A stretch of DNA of 32,463 nucleotides from Rubellimicrobium sp. (GCA_020832515.1 JAFIEN010000007.1:1-32463), one strand, 5' to 3'. Positions 1 to 11,158 are shown, counted from the stretch's first letter. Program-made: numbers and translations. The notes: generated by a model not told the origin, from the letters alone.

Positions 1-18
1 GATGCGCGGGTCGGGTAG
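1..18 (+). CDS. possible C-terminal tail of a gene entering from the left
   Basis: Frame 1 reads five codons (DARVG) and then TAG at 16-18. The hairpin repeat that follows at 38-100 has the same orientation as the copy at 14232-14288, and that copy lies just after the stop of a plus-strand gene. This makes a plus-strand gene ending here plausible. Five residues cannot identify a family, and chance is a real alternative. Confidence 0.22.
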   Translation, partial: DARVG

Positions 19-37
19 GCGGCGGCACCGTAGGGTC

Positions 38-100
38 GGGGGGGGCGCTGCCCCCCGGGCCTTCGGCCCTCCCCCCGGAGTATTTGAACCAAAGCGAAAG
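38..100 (+). repeat. dispersed G/C-run hairpin repeat, copy 1
   Basis: A run of G is followed by CGCTG and a run of C, then GGGCCTTCGGCCC, a second run of C, and the tail GGAGTATTTGAACCAAAG. The same module recurs at 14232-14288: G-run, short loop, C-run, GCCTTCGGC stem-loop, C-run, then TATTTG..GAAC..AAAG. The two runs can pair and the CTTCGG-type tetraloop is very stable, so it may act as a terminator or RNA-stabilising element. It lies 28 bases past the yejF stop, so it may serve both strands. Confidence 0.65.
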
Positions 101-128
101 GCAGGGCGGGTTGCCCCTGGCATGGGGG

Positions 129-1726
<1,598 letters not shown>

Positions 1727-1730
<4 letters not shown>

Positions 1731-2833
1731 GCGAAGGTCTTTCTGGGGTCGAAGGCGTCGCGCACCCCTTCGAAGATGAACACCAGAAGCGACAGCATGA
1801 TCGCGAAGGTGAAGAAGGCGGTGAATCCCAGCCACGGCGCGTGCAGGTTGCGCTTGGCCTGCAGCGTCATCTCGCCAAGCGAGGGCGCTGACAACGGCAG
1901 GCCGAAGCCCAGGAAATCGAGGCTGGCCAGCGTGCCGATGGCGCCGGTCACGAGGAAGGGCAACAACGTCACGGTCGCGACCATCGCGTTGGGCAGCATG
2001 TGGCGGAACATGATCGTCCAGCCCGTCACGCCCAGCGCGCGCGCGGCGCGGACATATTCGAAATTGCGTGCCCGCAGGAATTCGGCCCGTACCACGCCGA
2101 CAAGGGCCGTCCAGCCGAAGAGGACGGTCAGCAGGACCACCAGCCAGAAACTTCGCTCGAGGATCGCGAAGACGATGATGATCACGTAAAGCGACGGGAT
2201 GCCGGTCCAGACCTCGATCACGCGCTGGAAGACAAGGTCGGTCTTGCCGCCCAGAAAACCCTGCACCGCCCCTGCGATCACCCCGATGATCGAGGAGCAG
2301 GTCACCACGATGATGGCGAAGAAGACCGAGAGCCGGAAACCGTAGATCACCCGGGCCAGCACATCGCGCTTGGTGTCGTCGGTGCCCAGCCAGTTGACCG
2401 ATGAGGGCGGCGAGGGGGCGGCGCCCGGAATGTCGACGATGGTATTGTAGGAAAACGGGATCGGCGGCCAGAGCATCCAGCCGCGGTAGAACTCGTCATC
2501 GATGATCGTGCCCGCGCGTGCCTGCTCGATCAGACCTTCGGGATCGTCGTAACATTCGATCAGCCCGCCGGTTGCGATCAGGCACTGCAGCTCGATGTCG
2601 TGATAGCGGGCAGGGGTAGGCAGGTCGCCGCCGAAATCGCGCTCGGAGTAGTACTGAAGGATGGGCATCCTCAGCTCGCCCCGGAAGCTGACGAGGATGG
2701 GGCGGTCATTGGCCAGAAATTCGGCGAAGAGCGTGATGCCGAAGAGGATGCTGAAGACCACGAGCGACCAGTGGGCCCGCCGGTTGCGCTTGAAATTGCG
2801 CCATCGGCGCTGGTTGAGCGGCGAAAGGCCCAT
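1727..2833 (-). CDS. yejE: YejE, inner-membrane permease of peptide importer
   Basis: This 368-residue integral membrane permease starts with a short basic cytoplasmic segment and a membrane helix (about residues 22-40). A long periplasmic insertion of about 110 residues follows; it is characteristic of YejE and longer than in DppC/OppC. The remaining helices carry the binding-protein-dependent transport domain. The EAA-type loop that docks on the ATPase is visible as ARALGVTGWTIMFRHMLPN. The sequence LGTDDTKRDVLARVIYG, just before the second helix, is typical of the DppC/YejE group. The gene starts three bases after the yejB stop and ends in an ATGA overlap with yejF, so the three are translated as one unit. 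Family assignment is firm; the exact substrate is not visible. Confidence 0.92.
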
Positions 2834-2836
2834 GCG

Positions 2837-3925
2837 CTAGCCCCGGCTTTCGAAGTCGATGCGCGGGTCGATCATCACATAGGTAATGTCGGTGACGATG
2901 CCGATGATCAGCCCCATGAGCGAGAAGGCGAAAAGGGTGCCGAAGATCACCGGATAGTCGCGCTGCAGTGCCGCCTCGAACCCCAGCCGACCAAGGCCGT
3001 CCAGCGAAAAGAGCGTCTCGATGATCAGGCTTGATCCGAAGAATACCCCGATGAACAGCGCGGGAAAGCCCGAGATCACGATCAGCATCCCGTTGCGGAA
3101 GACATGGCCGTACAGCACCCGGGATTCGGCCAGGCCCTTTGCCTTGGCTGTCATGACGTACTGCTTCTTGATCTCGTCCAGAAAGCTGTTCTTGGTCAGC
3201 AGCGTCAGTGTCGCGAAGGACGAGATCGTCATCGCGAAGACCGGCAAGGTGATGTGCCAGAGATAGTCGAGGATCTTGCCGATCAGGCTGAGGTCGGCCC
3301 AGTTGTCCGAGGTCAGCCCCCTGAGCGGGAAGATGCGCCAGTAGGATCCGCCCGCGAACAGCACGATCAGCAGGATCGCGAACAGGAAACCGGGGATCGC
3401 ATAGCCCACGATGATCGCCCCGCTTGTCCAGGTGTCGAAGGGCGAGCCTTCGCGCACCGCCTTTCGGATGCCAAGGGGGATCGAGATCAGATAGGCGATC
3501 AGGGTGGACCACAGGCCAAGCGTGATCGACACCGGCATCTTTTCCAGCACCAGATCGATGACCGAGATCGACCGGAACCAGCTGTTGCCGAAATCAAGCC
3601 GCATGTAGTTCCACATCATCGTCAGGAACCGTTCAAGCGGCGGCCGGTCGAAGCCGAATTCGCGTTCGAGCTGTTCGATGAATTCCGGCGGCAGACCCCG
3701 CGCCCCGATGTAGCGCGAGCTGACGTCCGATGCCTCGAAGGCGATCTGGGCATCGCCGCCACCGCCCGCAAAGCCCTGGAACACGTCGCCGCGGCCCTCC
3801 ATCTCGGCGATGATCTGCTGGATCGGGCCGCCCGGCACGAACTGCACCAGGACGAAATTCACGATCATGATGCCCAGCAGCGTGGGCAGCACCAGAAGCA
3901 GGCGTCGCAGGATATAGGCACCCAT
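2837..3925 (-). CDS. yejB: YejB, inner-membrane permease of peptide importer
   Basis: This 362-residue permease opens with [16 protein letters not shown], the amphipathic start and first helix seen in DppB/OppB/YejB proteins. A periplasmic stretch of roughly 110 residues follows, then the five-helix transport domain. The ATPase-coupling loop is [19 protein letters not shown]. It should form the channel with YejE. The gene begins 18 bases after the yejA stop and ends three bases before yejE. In Escherichia coli the homologous system takes up microcin C and oligopeptides; that role here is inferred from the family. Confidence 0.92.
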   Translation of the reverse strand: MGAYILRRLLLVLPTLLGIMIVNFVLVQFVPGGPIQQIIAEMEGRGDVFQGFAGGGGDAQIAFEASDVSSRYIGARGLPPEFIEQLEREFGFDRPPLERFLTMMWNYMRLDFGNSWFRSISVIDLVLEKMPVSITLGLWSTLIAYLISIPLGIRKAVREGSPFDTWTSGAIIVGYAIPGFLFAILLIVLFAGGSYWRIFPLRGLTSDNWADLSLIGKILDYLWHITLPVFAMTISSFATLTLLTKNSFLDEIKKQYVMTAKAKGLAESRVLYGHVFRNGMLIVISGFPALFIGVFFGSSLIIETLFSLDGLGRLGFEAALQRDYPVIFGTLFAFSLMGLIIGIVTDITYVMIDPRIDFESRG

Positions 3926-3943
3926 GGGTTTGGTGATCCCGCT

Positions 3944-5875
3944 CTAGCGCCGCAAGGCCCCGGCGGCGCGCAGCTCCTCGGCGCGTTCGGCATTGAACCA
4001 CCAGAAATCCAGATGGCCCAGCGCATAGGGCGGCAGCGGATCGGGATGTTCGAACATGTCGAAATAGGCCACCCAGAAGTTCGGGTTGTACCAGGTCGGC
4101 ACAATGAACATCTCGCGCCGCATGATGCGGTCGATGGCGCGCACGCCGGCGGCCATTTCGTCAAAGCTGTCGGCGTCGATCACCATCTCGATGATCCGGT
4201 CGACCGCAGGGTGCGAGAAGCTGGCCGGGTTGAACAGATCGCCCAGCCCGTCGCTGCCGAAGCGCTGGCCAAGGCCGATCCCCTCCTCGAGGTTGTTGTT
4301 GTAACCGTCAAGGATCATGTCCCAGTCGAAGCTGCGCTCGCGGTTGGTGTATTGCGCGGGATCCACCCGGTTGTAGGTGGCCCGCACGCCCAGGCGCTGA
4401 AGATTGTCGATGTAGGGCAGGATGATCCGGTCGAGCGTGGGGTTGTCGGACAGGAACTCGACCGCCAGCACCTCGCCCGCCGCGTTGCGCAACAGGCCGT
4501 CGGGTCCGTTGGTCCAGCCCGCCTCTTCCATCAGGGCGACGGCCCGGCGCAGGTTCGTGCGGTCAAGCTGCTGTTCGCCTGACGTATGCGGCATGGTGAC
4601 CGGCTCGGTCAGGATCTCGGGCTCGATCAGGTCGGCGACCGATTCCAGGATTTCCAGTTCGCGCCCCTCGGGCACGCCGTGGGCGGCCAGCGCGCTGTTC
4701 TGCCAGAAGCTTTCGCGCTGTTCGAACAGGCCGAACTGCAGCGCGCGGTTGGTCCATTCGAAGTTGAACATCAGCGCCAGCGCCTCGCGGACGCGGCGGT
4801 CCTCGAACTGCGGTTGCAGCAGGTTCATGACAAAGCCGGTCGCGGGCGGAAGGTTGCCGTTGGGCAGCTCGGCCCGGACCACGTGGCCCGCGTTGAGCGC
4901 CGGAAAGTCATAGGCCGTGGCCCATTGCAGCGACGAGTTTTCCTGCCGGAAGGTGTATTCGCCAGCCTTGAACGCCTCGAACGCGGCGGTGGCATCGGCG
5001 AAATACTCGACCCGGATGACGTCGAAATTGTGCCGGCCCTGATTGATCGGCAGGTCCGCGCCCCAGTAATCGGGGTTGCGCCGGTAGGTGATCGAGCGGT
5101 TGATGTCGAAACTGTCCAGCACATAGGGTCCCGAACCGGGCGAAATCTCGAGGCGGCTTTCGTCGAGCCGGGCCCCGGTTTCCTCGTACCAGGCGCGCGA
5201 CCAGATCGGGGTGCCACCAGCCTGGTTGATGAGGTTCTTGCGCGGCACATCCTCGCCGAAGGTGAACTTGACGGTGTAGTCGTCCAGCGCCTCGACCATG
5301 GGGATCAGCGCGCCCACCGCCTGTGCATAGGAGGGCAGACCCTGTTCCAGAAGCAGCATGTGCGAAAAGACCACGTCATGTGCGGTCAGGGGCGTGCCGT
5401 CCGAAAACCGCGCCTCGGGGCGCATGTGGAAGATCACCCAGTCCTTGCTTTCGGGATATTCCAGATGTGTGCAGATCAGGCAGTAATCCGCGCTGACCTC
5501 GTCGGCGGTGCCGATCATGAGGGATTCGTAGCCGATCGTGGAGAGAGCACCTGCCCGCCCCTCGCGCGAATAGGGGTTGAAGCTGTCGAAGGTGCCCTGC
5601 GCCGAGATCGAGATCGTCCCGCCCTTGGGCGCATCAGGGTTGACATAGTCGAGATGGGGGAAATCTGCCGGGTATTTCAGTTCGCCGAAGGTGGAGTAGC
5701 CGTGGCTGGTGATCATCACCTCGTCCTGGGCCAGAGCCTGGCCTCCGAGACCCGTGCCCAGGGTGGCGATCATGGCCAGTGCCGCCAGCAGAGGCGATCG
5801 CCGACCCGCCCCGGGACGGGGAAGATGGCCTTCGACGCAGGTCGCGGCGGCTGCAGGACGGCGCGGGCTGTTCAT
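3944..5875 (-). CDS. yejA: YejA-type periplasmic peptide-binding protein
   Basis: This 643-residue extracellular solute-binding protein belongs to family 5 (SBP_bac_5), and its length fits YejA. The N-terminus has an unusually long basic region, then a hydrophobic segment (about residues 28-48) ending in ALAQ-DE, a plausible signal peptidase site. The mature part shows the YejA-like start HGYSTFGELKYPADFPHLDYV and the family 5 motif LTAHDVVFS. It captures the ligand in the periplasm and hands it to YejB/YejE. The ATG at 5875 is supported by AGGAG six bases upstream (minus strand), so the long n-region appears genuine. It is the first gene of the yej operon, and a promoter candidate lies 45-75 bases upstream. 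Confidence 0.92.
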   Translation of the reverse strand: MNSPRRPAAAATCVEGHLPRPGAGRRSPLLAALAMIATLGTGLGGQALAQDEVMITSHGYSTFGELKYPADFPHLDYVNPDAPKGGTISISAQGTFDSFNPYSREGRAGALSTIGYESLMIGTADEVSADYCLICTHLEYPESKDWVIFHMRPEARFSDGTPLTAHDVVFSHMLLLEQGLPSYAQAVGALIPMVEALDDYTVKFTFGEDVPRKNLINQAGGTPIWSRAWYEETGARLDESRLEISPGSGPYVLDSFDINRSITYRRNPDYWGADLPINQGRHNFDVIRVEYFADATAAFEAFKAGEYTFRQENSSLQWATAYDFPALNAGHVVRAELPNGNLPPATGFVMNLLQPQFEDRRVREALALMFNFEWTNRALQFGLFEQRESFWQNSALAAHGVPEGRELEILESVADLIEPEILTEPVTMPHTSGEQQLDRTNLRRAVALMEEAGWTNGPDGLLRNAAGEVLAVEFLSDNPTLDRIILPYIDNLQRLGVRATYNRVDPAQYTNRERSFDWDMILDGYNNNLEEGIGLGQRFGSDGLGDLFNPASFSHPAVDRIIEMVIDADSFDEMAAGVRAIDRIMRREMFIVPTWYNPNFWVAYFDMFEHPDPLPPYALGHLDFWWFNAERAEELRAAGALRR

Positions 5876-5920
5876 GAGGCTCTCCTGTCGGGCGGTTGTG
5901 GGGGCGGTACCTTCAAGATG

Positions 5921-5950
5921 TAGCTAACGGGCGCGGTGTCGAACATTCAA
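5921..5950 (-). promoter_or_regulatory. candidate promoter of the yejABEF operon
   Basis: On the minus strand TTGAAT (5950-5945) and TAGCTA (5926-5921) are separated by 18 bases and lie upstream of the yejA start with its AGGAG site. Matches to the sigma-70 consensus are partial. The rest of the 240-base interval up to the cytochrome gene shows no convincing gene. Confidence 0.35.
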
Positions 5951-6115
5951 GTTGAGAATGTGTGAACCGGTGGGCAAGGCGCGCGTTCGGCATGCCCGAC
6001 AGGCGGGTCGCGAAGACGGGTACCCTGCCACGTGGCCATGCCGGAGTGGTCCACCCCGGATCTGGCCGCCCAGTGCCGGACGGGCCGCAGCCGCCCGGCG
6101 TGGCAGGCGCCAGTC

Positions 6116-6637
6116 CTAGTCGTCGAGGCTGTCGAGGAAGGCGATGAGGTTCGCCCGGTCCTGAATGTTGCGCATCCCGTTGTAGCCCATCGAGGTGCCG
6201 CGGGCGTAGCCGCTCGGGTTGGCGATGAAAAGGTTGAGGTTTTCCGGCGTCCAGACGTCGGCCGCGTCGGCCAGCGCGCCGGAATAGCCGAAACCCGCCA
6301 CCGATTGCACATCACGCCCGACCACACCGTGCAGATAGGGGCCGGTGCCGTTCGTGCCCGCCTCGGGCGAATGGCAGGCCTGACAGGCCCGAACGAAAAG
6401 CGTCTGCCCCGCAGCGACATCGGCCGAGGCAAGGAACTCGCTGAAATCGGGGGCATCTTCCTCGATCACTTCAGCGCCACCCTCGGCATCGGGCAAGGCG
6501 ACCACGAAAGCCTGGTGGTCGTCATGGTGCGATCCGCCGCCGTAGATCAGCTCGGCCATCCAGCCACCCAGAAGAAAGACCAAAAGCGCGCCGCAGAGGC
6601 CGCCGAGAGCCTTGGTCAGGGTCATTGTGTCGAACAT
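6116..6637 (-). CDS. membrane-anchored class I cytochrome c
   Basis: This 173-residue protein has an uncleaved N-terminal membrane helix (about residues 10-30, ending GGWMAELIYGG). An acidic linker (about 38-66) leads to a class I cytochrome c domain. The haem-binding motif is C85-Q-A-C88-H89, and the likely axial methionine is in GTSMGYNG (about residue 150). This is the layout of CycM / cytochrome c552-type proteins, which carry electrons from the bc1 complex to terminal oxidases while tethered in the inner membrane. The start at 6637 puts the helix at the N-terminus; a longer frame reads into the divergent pheA promoter and is unlikely. Its position next to pheA is, from memory, common in Rhodobacterales. 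The exact physiological partner is unknown. Confidence 0.85.
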   Translation of the reverse strand: MFDTMTLTKALGGLCGALLVFLLGGWMAELIYGGGSHHDDHQAFVVALPDAEGGAEVIEEDAPDFSEFLASADVAAGQTLFVRACQACHSPEAGTNGTGPYLHGVVGRDVQSVAGFGYSGALADAADVWTPENLNLFIANPSGYARGTSMGYNGMRNIQDRANLIAFLDSLDD

Positions 6638-6689
6638 GTCGCGATCCGTTCCCGCCGTTTTCGGTGCCCATCTATGCGCTTCCTGCCCC

Positions 6690-6703
6690 ATACCGCAAGG
6701 TAT
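6690..6703. promoter_or_regulatory. inverted repeat in the cytochrome c / pheA divergent promoter region
   Basis: ATACC (6690-6694) and GGTAT (6699-6703) are perfect inverted arms around GCAA. The right arm overlaps TATAAG, a possible -10 for pheA (plus), and on the minus strand a TTATAC that could serve the cytochrome gene. The site sits midway in the 134-base divergent spacer, where a shared operator could act. A short repeat like this can arise by chance. Confidence 0.28.
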
Positions 6704-6771
6704 AAGGGCGCGACTTATTGGCCGCTTAAGGTCATGCGGACACAGCAACCAGAGACGCGGGGGATACAGGG

Positions 6772-7626
6772 ATGCCCGACCGGATCGCCTTTCAGGGGGA
6801 ACCCGGCGCCTATGGCCATCAGGCCTGCCTGGATGCGCGACCGGATCTGGAGCCGTTGCCCTGTGCCACATTCGAGGATGCGATGGCCGCCGTGCGCGAG
6901 GGGCGCGCGGAACTTGGCATGATCGGGGTCGAGAATTCGACCTACGGCCGGGTCGCCGATGTGCATCTTCTGCTGCCCGAAAGCGGCCTGCATATCGTCG
7001 ACGAAGCCTTCGTGCGGGTCCACATCAACCTGCTGGCGCTGCCCGGTGCAGCCCTGACCGATATCCGGCGGGTGCGTGCGATGGGCATCCTTCTGGGTCA
7101 GGCGCGGGGGTTTCTGCGCGAGCATGGGCTGGCGACGCTTGCCTGGTCGGACAATGCCGCCGCCGCGCGCGAGGTGGCGCGTCTGGGCGACCCGGCCGAA
7201 GCCGCGCTTGCCTCGGAGATCGCGGCCGAGATCAACGGACTTGCCGTTCTTGCCCGGCATGTCGAGGATACGGCCAACAACACCACGCGCTTTCTGATCA
7301 TGGCGCGCGAGCCCGATCACCGGCGGCGCGGCGACTACGGGATGATGACCAGCTTCATCTTCCGGGTCCGCAACATTCCGGCCGCTCTCTACAAGGCGCT
7401 TGGCGGCTTCGCGACCAATGGCGTCAACATGACCAAACTGGAAAGCTACATGGTCGGCGGTCGCTTCACCGCCACCCAGTTCTATGCCGAAATCGAGGGC
7501 CATCCCGAGGACAGCAGCGTCCAGCTTGCGCTGGAAGAGCTGGACTATTTCACCGACATGGTCCGGCTTCTGGGGGTCTATCCGGCCGCGCGGCGGCGGC
7601 ACGAGGAGCAGCACGCCTCAACCTGA
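6772..7626 (+). CDS. pheA: prephenate dehydratase
   Basis: This 284-residue monofunctional enzyme converts prephenate to phenylpyruvate, the committed step to phenylalanine. The N-terminal periplasmic-binding-like catalytic domain carries IAFQGEPGAYG at the start, GVENSTYGRV at about 52-61 and the catalytic TTRF at 171-174. An ACT regulatory domain follows from about 193, where the usual ESRP allosteric motif is replaced by ESYM (about 224-227). Feedback control by phenylalanine is the family norm, but the altered motif means its strength cannot be assumed. There is no chorismate mutase domain. The stop overlaps the convergent SRPBCC gene by nine bases. A start further upstream is unlikely because the family sequence begins at this methionine. 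Confidence 0.95.
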   Translation: MPDRIAFQGEPGAYGHQACLDARPDLEPLPCATFEDAMAAVREGRAELGMIGVENSTYGRVADVHLLLPESGLHIVDEAFVRVHINLLALPGAALTDIRRVRAMGILLGQARGFLREHGLATLAWSDNAAAAREVARLGDPAEAALASEIAAEINGLAVLARHVEDTANNTTRFLIMAREPDHRRRGDYGMMTSFIFRVRNIPAALYKALGGFATNGVNMTKLESYMVGGRFTATQFYAEIEGHPEDSSVQLALEELDYFTDMVRLLGVYPAARRRHEEQHAST

Positions 7627-8091
7627 ACGGGCAGTGCCGTAGGTGGTCTCGACATCCTTGCCGAAGCGGGTCATCCGGTCGGCCAGGCGCTGGGCCAGCG
7701 TTGCGCGGGCCAGTTTCAGCGATTGCAGCAGTAGCCGCGCCGTCATCGTCGTCGCCGCCATCTCGACCGCCAACGCCACGCGGGTCTGTCCGGGCGAAAG
7801 GGCGACAAGCTCTACCACCAGCACGCTGTCGATGCCGCCGACCTGAGAGGTGACGACGAAGCCGGCCGGACGGTCGAACTCGGTCACGACCGAGGTCATC
7901 TCGCGATCGCGGCCACGGTAGTTGAAGCGCGCCTTCCAGGTCATGCCCACATCGACCGGGCCAGGCTGGTCAAGACGTTCCACCTGCGCGCCCTTGCGCA
8001 TCGCCTGTCGGCTGAGGCCGTCGAAATCGGTGATCTGGGCGAAGACGAAATCCGCGGGCGCCCCGACGTCCATGGTGTGCACCAGTCTCAT
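7618..8091 (-). CDS. SRPBCC (START-like) family protein
   Basis: This 157-residue cytoplasmic protein has the polyketide-cyclase/START-like helix-grip pattern. It opens with MRLVHTMDVGAPADFVFAQITDFD, then a basic KGAQVERLD strand, a series of beta strands, and a long C-terminal helix around LLLQSLKLARATLAQRL. Such proteins bind hydrophobic ligands, but the family gives no specific role and no catalytic residue can be named. Its ATG overlaps the nudC stop as ATGA, so it is translationally coupled to the NADH pyrophosphatase. Its own stop runs nine bases into the end of pheA on the other strand. Confidence 0.8.
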   Translation of the reverse strand: MRLVHTMDVGAPADFVFAQITDFDGLSRQAMRKGAQVERLDQPGPVDVGMTWKARFNYRGRDREMTSVVTEFDRPAGFVVTSQVGGIDSVLVVELVALSPGQTRVALAVEMAATTMTARLLLQSLKLARATLAQRLADRMTRFGKDVETTYGTARSG

Positions 8092-9143
8092 CGCTCGGAT
8101 CCTTCGGTCGGGGTGGCCCGTTCCGGCATCTCCAACGGCCGGGGGGGCGGCAGGCTGGCGTCGGGCGCATCCGGGCCGATCCGGCCGTCGAGCCAGTTTC
8201 GCAGCAGAAAATGGGCGATTGCGCCTTCGCGGGCGGGCTTCACCTCGGCATCCTCGCCGGCGAAGATCCGGGCAAGGCGATCCCGCCCGATCCAGAGCGC
8301 ATGTTCAAGTTCCGCCGGATCGACCGTGATCGCGGTCGAAAGCGCCTCGCCCCTGCAACCCAGCATCAGCGAGGCCGGAAAGGGCCAGGGCTGGCTGGCC
8401 AGATATTCGACCCGGCCCACGCGGATGCCCGCCTCTTCGAAGACCTCGCGGCGGACGGCGGCCTCGATCACCTCACCGGGTTCGATGAACCCCGCGAGCA
8501 GTGAATACATCCCCTCGGGCCAGCCGGGCGAACGGCCCAGAAGCACCCGGTCACCATCGGTGACCAGCATGATCACCACCGGATCGGTCCGGGGAAAGTG
8601 ATGCGCCCCGCAGGCCGGGCAGGTCCGTTGCCAGCCCGCCTGCGCCATGTCGCTCGGGGCACCGCAGCGGGCGCAGAAGCGGTGCGTCTCGTGCCAGCCC
8701 AGCACGGCCTTGGCGGTCGCGGCGAGTTCGGCATCGCGGGGCGAAAGCAGGGTCATGACCGCGCGAAGCTCGGCGAAATGGTGCGCCGGCAAGAGCGGAT
8801 GCAGCTGCTGCGACGGATCGAGGAACGTCCCGAGCGTCGAGAAATCCATGTCGTCGGGGTTCCAGCCCGCCAGATCGCGGACCCAGACGCCTTCACCCCC
8901 TTCGCGGCCCAGAAGGACCGCCTCGTCGCTTGCCTCGGCAAGCACCGGATGATCGAGCGGCAACCGCGCAAGCCTGCCGCCGCTGCCGTTTCCGGCAAGC
9001 AGGAGGGGCTTGCCGCGCCACATCAGCAGGGTACGCGCGCCGGGCCGTGCGGCCAGCGCAGCGACCCCGGCAGGATCGGCGCGCAGATCCGACGCCCGGT
9101 CGAGGGCCGAGCCCCCGAATGTGACTGTCTCGGCGTTTTCCAT
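8088..9143 (-). CDS. nudC: NADH pyrophosphatase (NAD+ diphosphatase), Nudix family
   Basis: This 351-residue protein hydrolyses NAD(H) to NMN(H) and AMP; members of the family can also remove NAD caps from RNA. A variable N-terminal domain of about 150 residues is followed by a zinc ribbon with C157-x2-C160 and C175-x2-C178. The Nudix box follows (GFIEPGEVIEAAVRREVFEEAGI, about 218-240, catalytic EE present). The NudC-specific motif SQPWPFPASLM lies directly after it at about 250-260 and separates this protein from other Nudix enzymes. The start was set at ATG 9143 because the preceding 33 in-frame residues lack family similarity. It is the first gene of a two-gene unit with the SRPBCC protein and diverges from the nucleotidase gene at 9269. 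Confidence 0.93.
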   Translation of the reverse strand: MENAETVTFGGSALDRASDLRADPAGVAALAARPGARTLLMWRGKPLLLAGNGSGGRLARLPLDHPVLAEASDEAVLLGREGGEGVWVRDLAGWNPDDMDFSTLGTFLDPSQQLHPLLPAHHFAELRAVMTLLSPRDAELAATAKAVLGWHETHRFCARCGAPSDMAQAGWQRTCPACGAHHFPRTDPVVIMLVTDGDRVLLGRSPGWPEGMYSLLAGFIEPGEVIEAAVRREVFEEAGIRVGRVEYLASQPWPFPASLMLGCRGEALSTAITVDPAELEHALWIGRDRLARIFAGEDAEVKPAREGAIAHFLLRNWLDGRIGPDAPDASLPPPRPLEMPERATPTEGSER

Positions 9144-9268
9144 CGCTCTCTCGTTGCATTTCCGTGCGGGGGAGGCAATTACCCCCAACGTTGCCCCGCG
9201 AAAGATGCCGGGCCCTGCGCGAATTGGATGACGGCTTGGCATCGGTGCAAGACCCGCACAAGACCACG

Positions 9269-11158
9269 ATGGGCAGGTTGCGGATCCTCGCGACGACCGA
9301 TCTGCATATGCATCTGATGCCGCATGACTATTTCACGGACACGCGGGATGATTCCGTTGGCCTTGTGCGGACCGCATCGCTGATCGAGCGCCTGCGCGCC
9401 GAGGCCCCCGGTGCGGTTGTGCTGGTCGACAATGGCGATTTCCTGCAGGGCAATCCGCTGGCCGACTGGATGGCCGAGCCCGACAGCCTGTCCAGCCGTG
9501 TGCATCCGATGATCGCGGCGATGAACCGGCTGGGATATGATGCCGGCACGCTGGGCAACCACGAGTTCAACTACGGGCTTGAGTTCCTGCGCCAGGTCCT
9601 TTCGCAAGCGCGGTTTCCGGTGGTCTCGGCCAATCTTGCGCTGAGAGATCCTGCCGCCGGTCCGCTGGTGCCGCCCTTTGCCGTGCTGCCCCGGATGATC
9701 GCCTGCTCCGACGGGCAGGTGCTGCCCCTGCGCATCGGCCTGCTGGGTGTTGCCCCGCCCCAGGTCACCCGCTGGGATGCGGTGGTCCTCGGGGACAGGG
9801 TGGTTGCGACGGATATCGTCAAGGCAGCACGCCTTGCCCTGCCCCGTCTGCGTGCGGCGGGGGCCGATCTGGTGGTGGCGCTCTGCCATTCCGGGATCGG
9901 GCCCGAGCATCACGCCGAGGGGATGGAGAATGCCGCCGTCCCGCTTGCGGCGCTGGACGGGATCGACGCGATCGTGACGGGCCATGTGCACGGGGTCTTT
10001 CCCGGCGATGGCTTTGCCGCGTCGGATGCCGTCGATCCGCGGCGCGGGCGGCTGCATGGCAAGCCCGCGGTGATGGCGGGGTTCTTCGGATCGCATCTGG
10101 GCCGGATCGATCTGACGCTTGCGGTCGATGGTGCGGGATGGCGGGTTGCCGGGGCCGATGTGGGCGTCCATCCGGTGGCCGCGCGCCGCGACGGCGGCAC
10201 CGCGCGACCGCTGGTCAGGATACATCGACCGCTGGCACGGTCCGCCGTGCCGCTGCACCGGGCGATCCGCGACAGGATCCGCGCGCCGATCGGGGAAACG
10301 GCGCTGCCGCTGCACAGCTATTTCGCGATGGTGGCCCCCGACCGGGCGCTGCAGGTCGTGTCGGATGCCCAGAAGGCCTTCGCGCGCAGGATTTTGGCAG
10401 GCCGGCCCGAGGCCGGGTTGCCGCTTGTTTCGGCCGTGGCTCCGTTTCGCTTCGGCGGGCAGGGGGGGCCGGGGAACTACATCGACATTCCTGCAGGCAG
10501 GCTGGCCATGCGCCATGCCTCGGAGCTTTATCCCTATCCCAATTCGGTCTGCATCCTCGCCCTGCCCGGCCGCGCGATCGGCGACTGGCTTGAACGCAGT
10601 GCGGCGGCCTTTTGCCGGATCGAGCAGGGGCAATGCGATCAGCCGCTGCTGACACCCGGTTTCCCGCCCTATCTGTTCGATGTCCTCGATGGCGTGACCT
10701 GCACGTTCGATCTGACCCGACCCGCCGCCAGCACACCGGCGGGCGAGTCCGTTCCCGGCGGCGGCGGCCGGGTGCGCGATCTGCGGCTGGGGGGCCGTCC
10801 GCTCGACCCTGACAGGGCGGTTCTGGTCGTCACCAACAGCTATCGTGCAGGCGGGGGCGGCGGGTTCGAGGCGGCCCTGCAGGGCGAGAGCCTGCATGAA
10901 GACACAAGGACGGTGCGCGATCTGGTGCTGGACCATGTCGCCGCTTCGGGCCGGCTGGCACCGGATGCGCCTGCGCACTGGCGCTTTGCGCCGCTGCCGG
11001 GAACCGGCGCCTGGTTCGACACCGGGCCCGGCGCACTGGCCCACGAGGCGCCCGCCGGTATCGCGCCGTCGGGCCCGGCAAGGGGCGGCTTTCATCGCTT
11101 CACGCTGCGGTTCGCGGGCGGAGCAGAGGACGAACGGGGACCGAATGACCGCCTATGA
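9269..11158 (+). CDS. 5'-nucleotidase / 2',3'-cyclic-nucleotide phosphodiesterase family protein (CpdB-like)
   Basis: This 629-residue metallophosphoesterase has two domains. The N-terminal calcineurin-like domain shows the dinuclear metal motifs TDLHMHL (about 10-16), DNGDF, GNHEFNYG, CHSGIG and GHVHGVFPG. The C-terminal nucleotide-binding domain has the PFRFGGQGGPGNY and LYPYPNSV segments of CpdB/UshA proteins. It should cleave cyclic or simple nucleoside monophosphates. CpdB in enteric bacteria is periplasmic, but this protein begins MGRLRILATTD straight into the catalytic strand, and the 35 in-frame residues upstream contain no signal peptide, so it is probably cytoplasmic or misannotated at its 5' end. 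The stop overlaps the following HAD gene by 14 bases, suggesting coupled expression. Confidence 0.88.
   Translation: MGRLRILATTDLHMHLMPHDYFTDTRDDSVGLVRTASLIERLRAEAPGAVVLVDNGDFLQGNPLADWMAEPDSLSSRVHPMIAAMNRLGYDAGTLGNHEFNYGLEFLRQVLSQARFPVVSANLALRDPAAGPLVPPFAVLPRMIACSDGQVLPLRIGLLGVAPPQVTRWDAVVLGDRVVATDIVKAARLALPRLRAAGADLVVALCHSGIGPEHHAEGMENAAVPLAALDGIDAIVTGHVHGVFPGDGFAASDAVDPRRGRLHGKPAVMAGFFGSHLGRIDLTLAVDGAGWRVAGADVGVHPVAARRDGGTARPLVRIHRPLARSAVPLHRAIRDRIRAPIGETALPLHSYFAMVAPDRALQVVSDAQKAFARRILAGRPEAGLPLVSAVAPFRFGGQGGPGNYIDIPAGRLAMRHASELYPYPNSVCILALPGRAIGDWLERSAAAFCRIEQGQCDQPLLTPGFPPYLFDVLDGVTCTFDLTRPAASTPAGESVPGGGGRVRDLRLGGRPLDPDRAVLVVTNSYRAGGGGGFEAALQGESLHEDTRTVRDLVLDHVAASGRLAPDAPAHWRFAPLPGTGAWFDTGPGALAHEAPAGIAPSGPARGGFHRFTLRFAGGAEDERGPNDRL

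Noticed and set aside
3104-5923. Two long plus-strand frames opposite yejB and yejA
   Set aside because: Composition typical of antisense shadows; the minus-strand genes form a complete operon with ribosome sites.
9179-11095. Minus-strand open frame of over 630 codons opposite the nucleotidase gene
   Set aside because: No family motifs, while the plus strand carries complete metallophosphoesterase motifs over the same bases.
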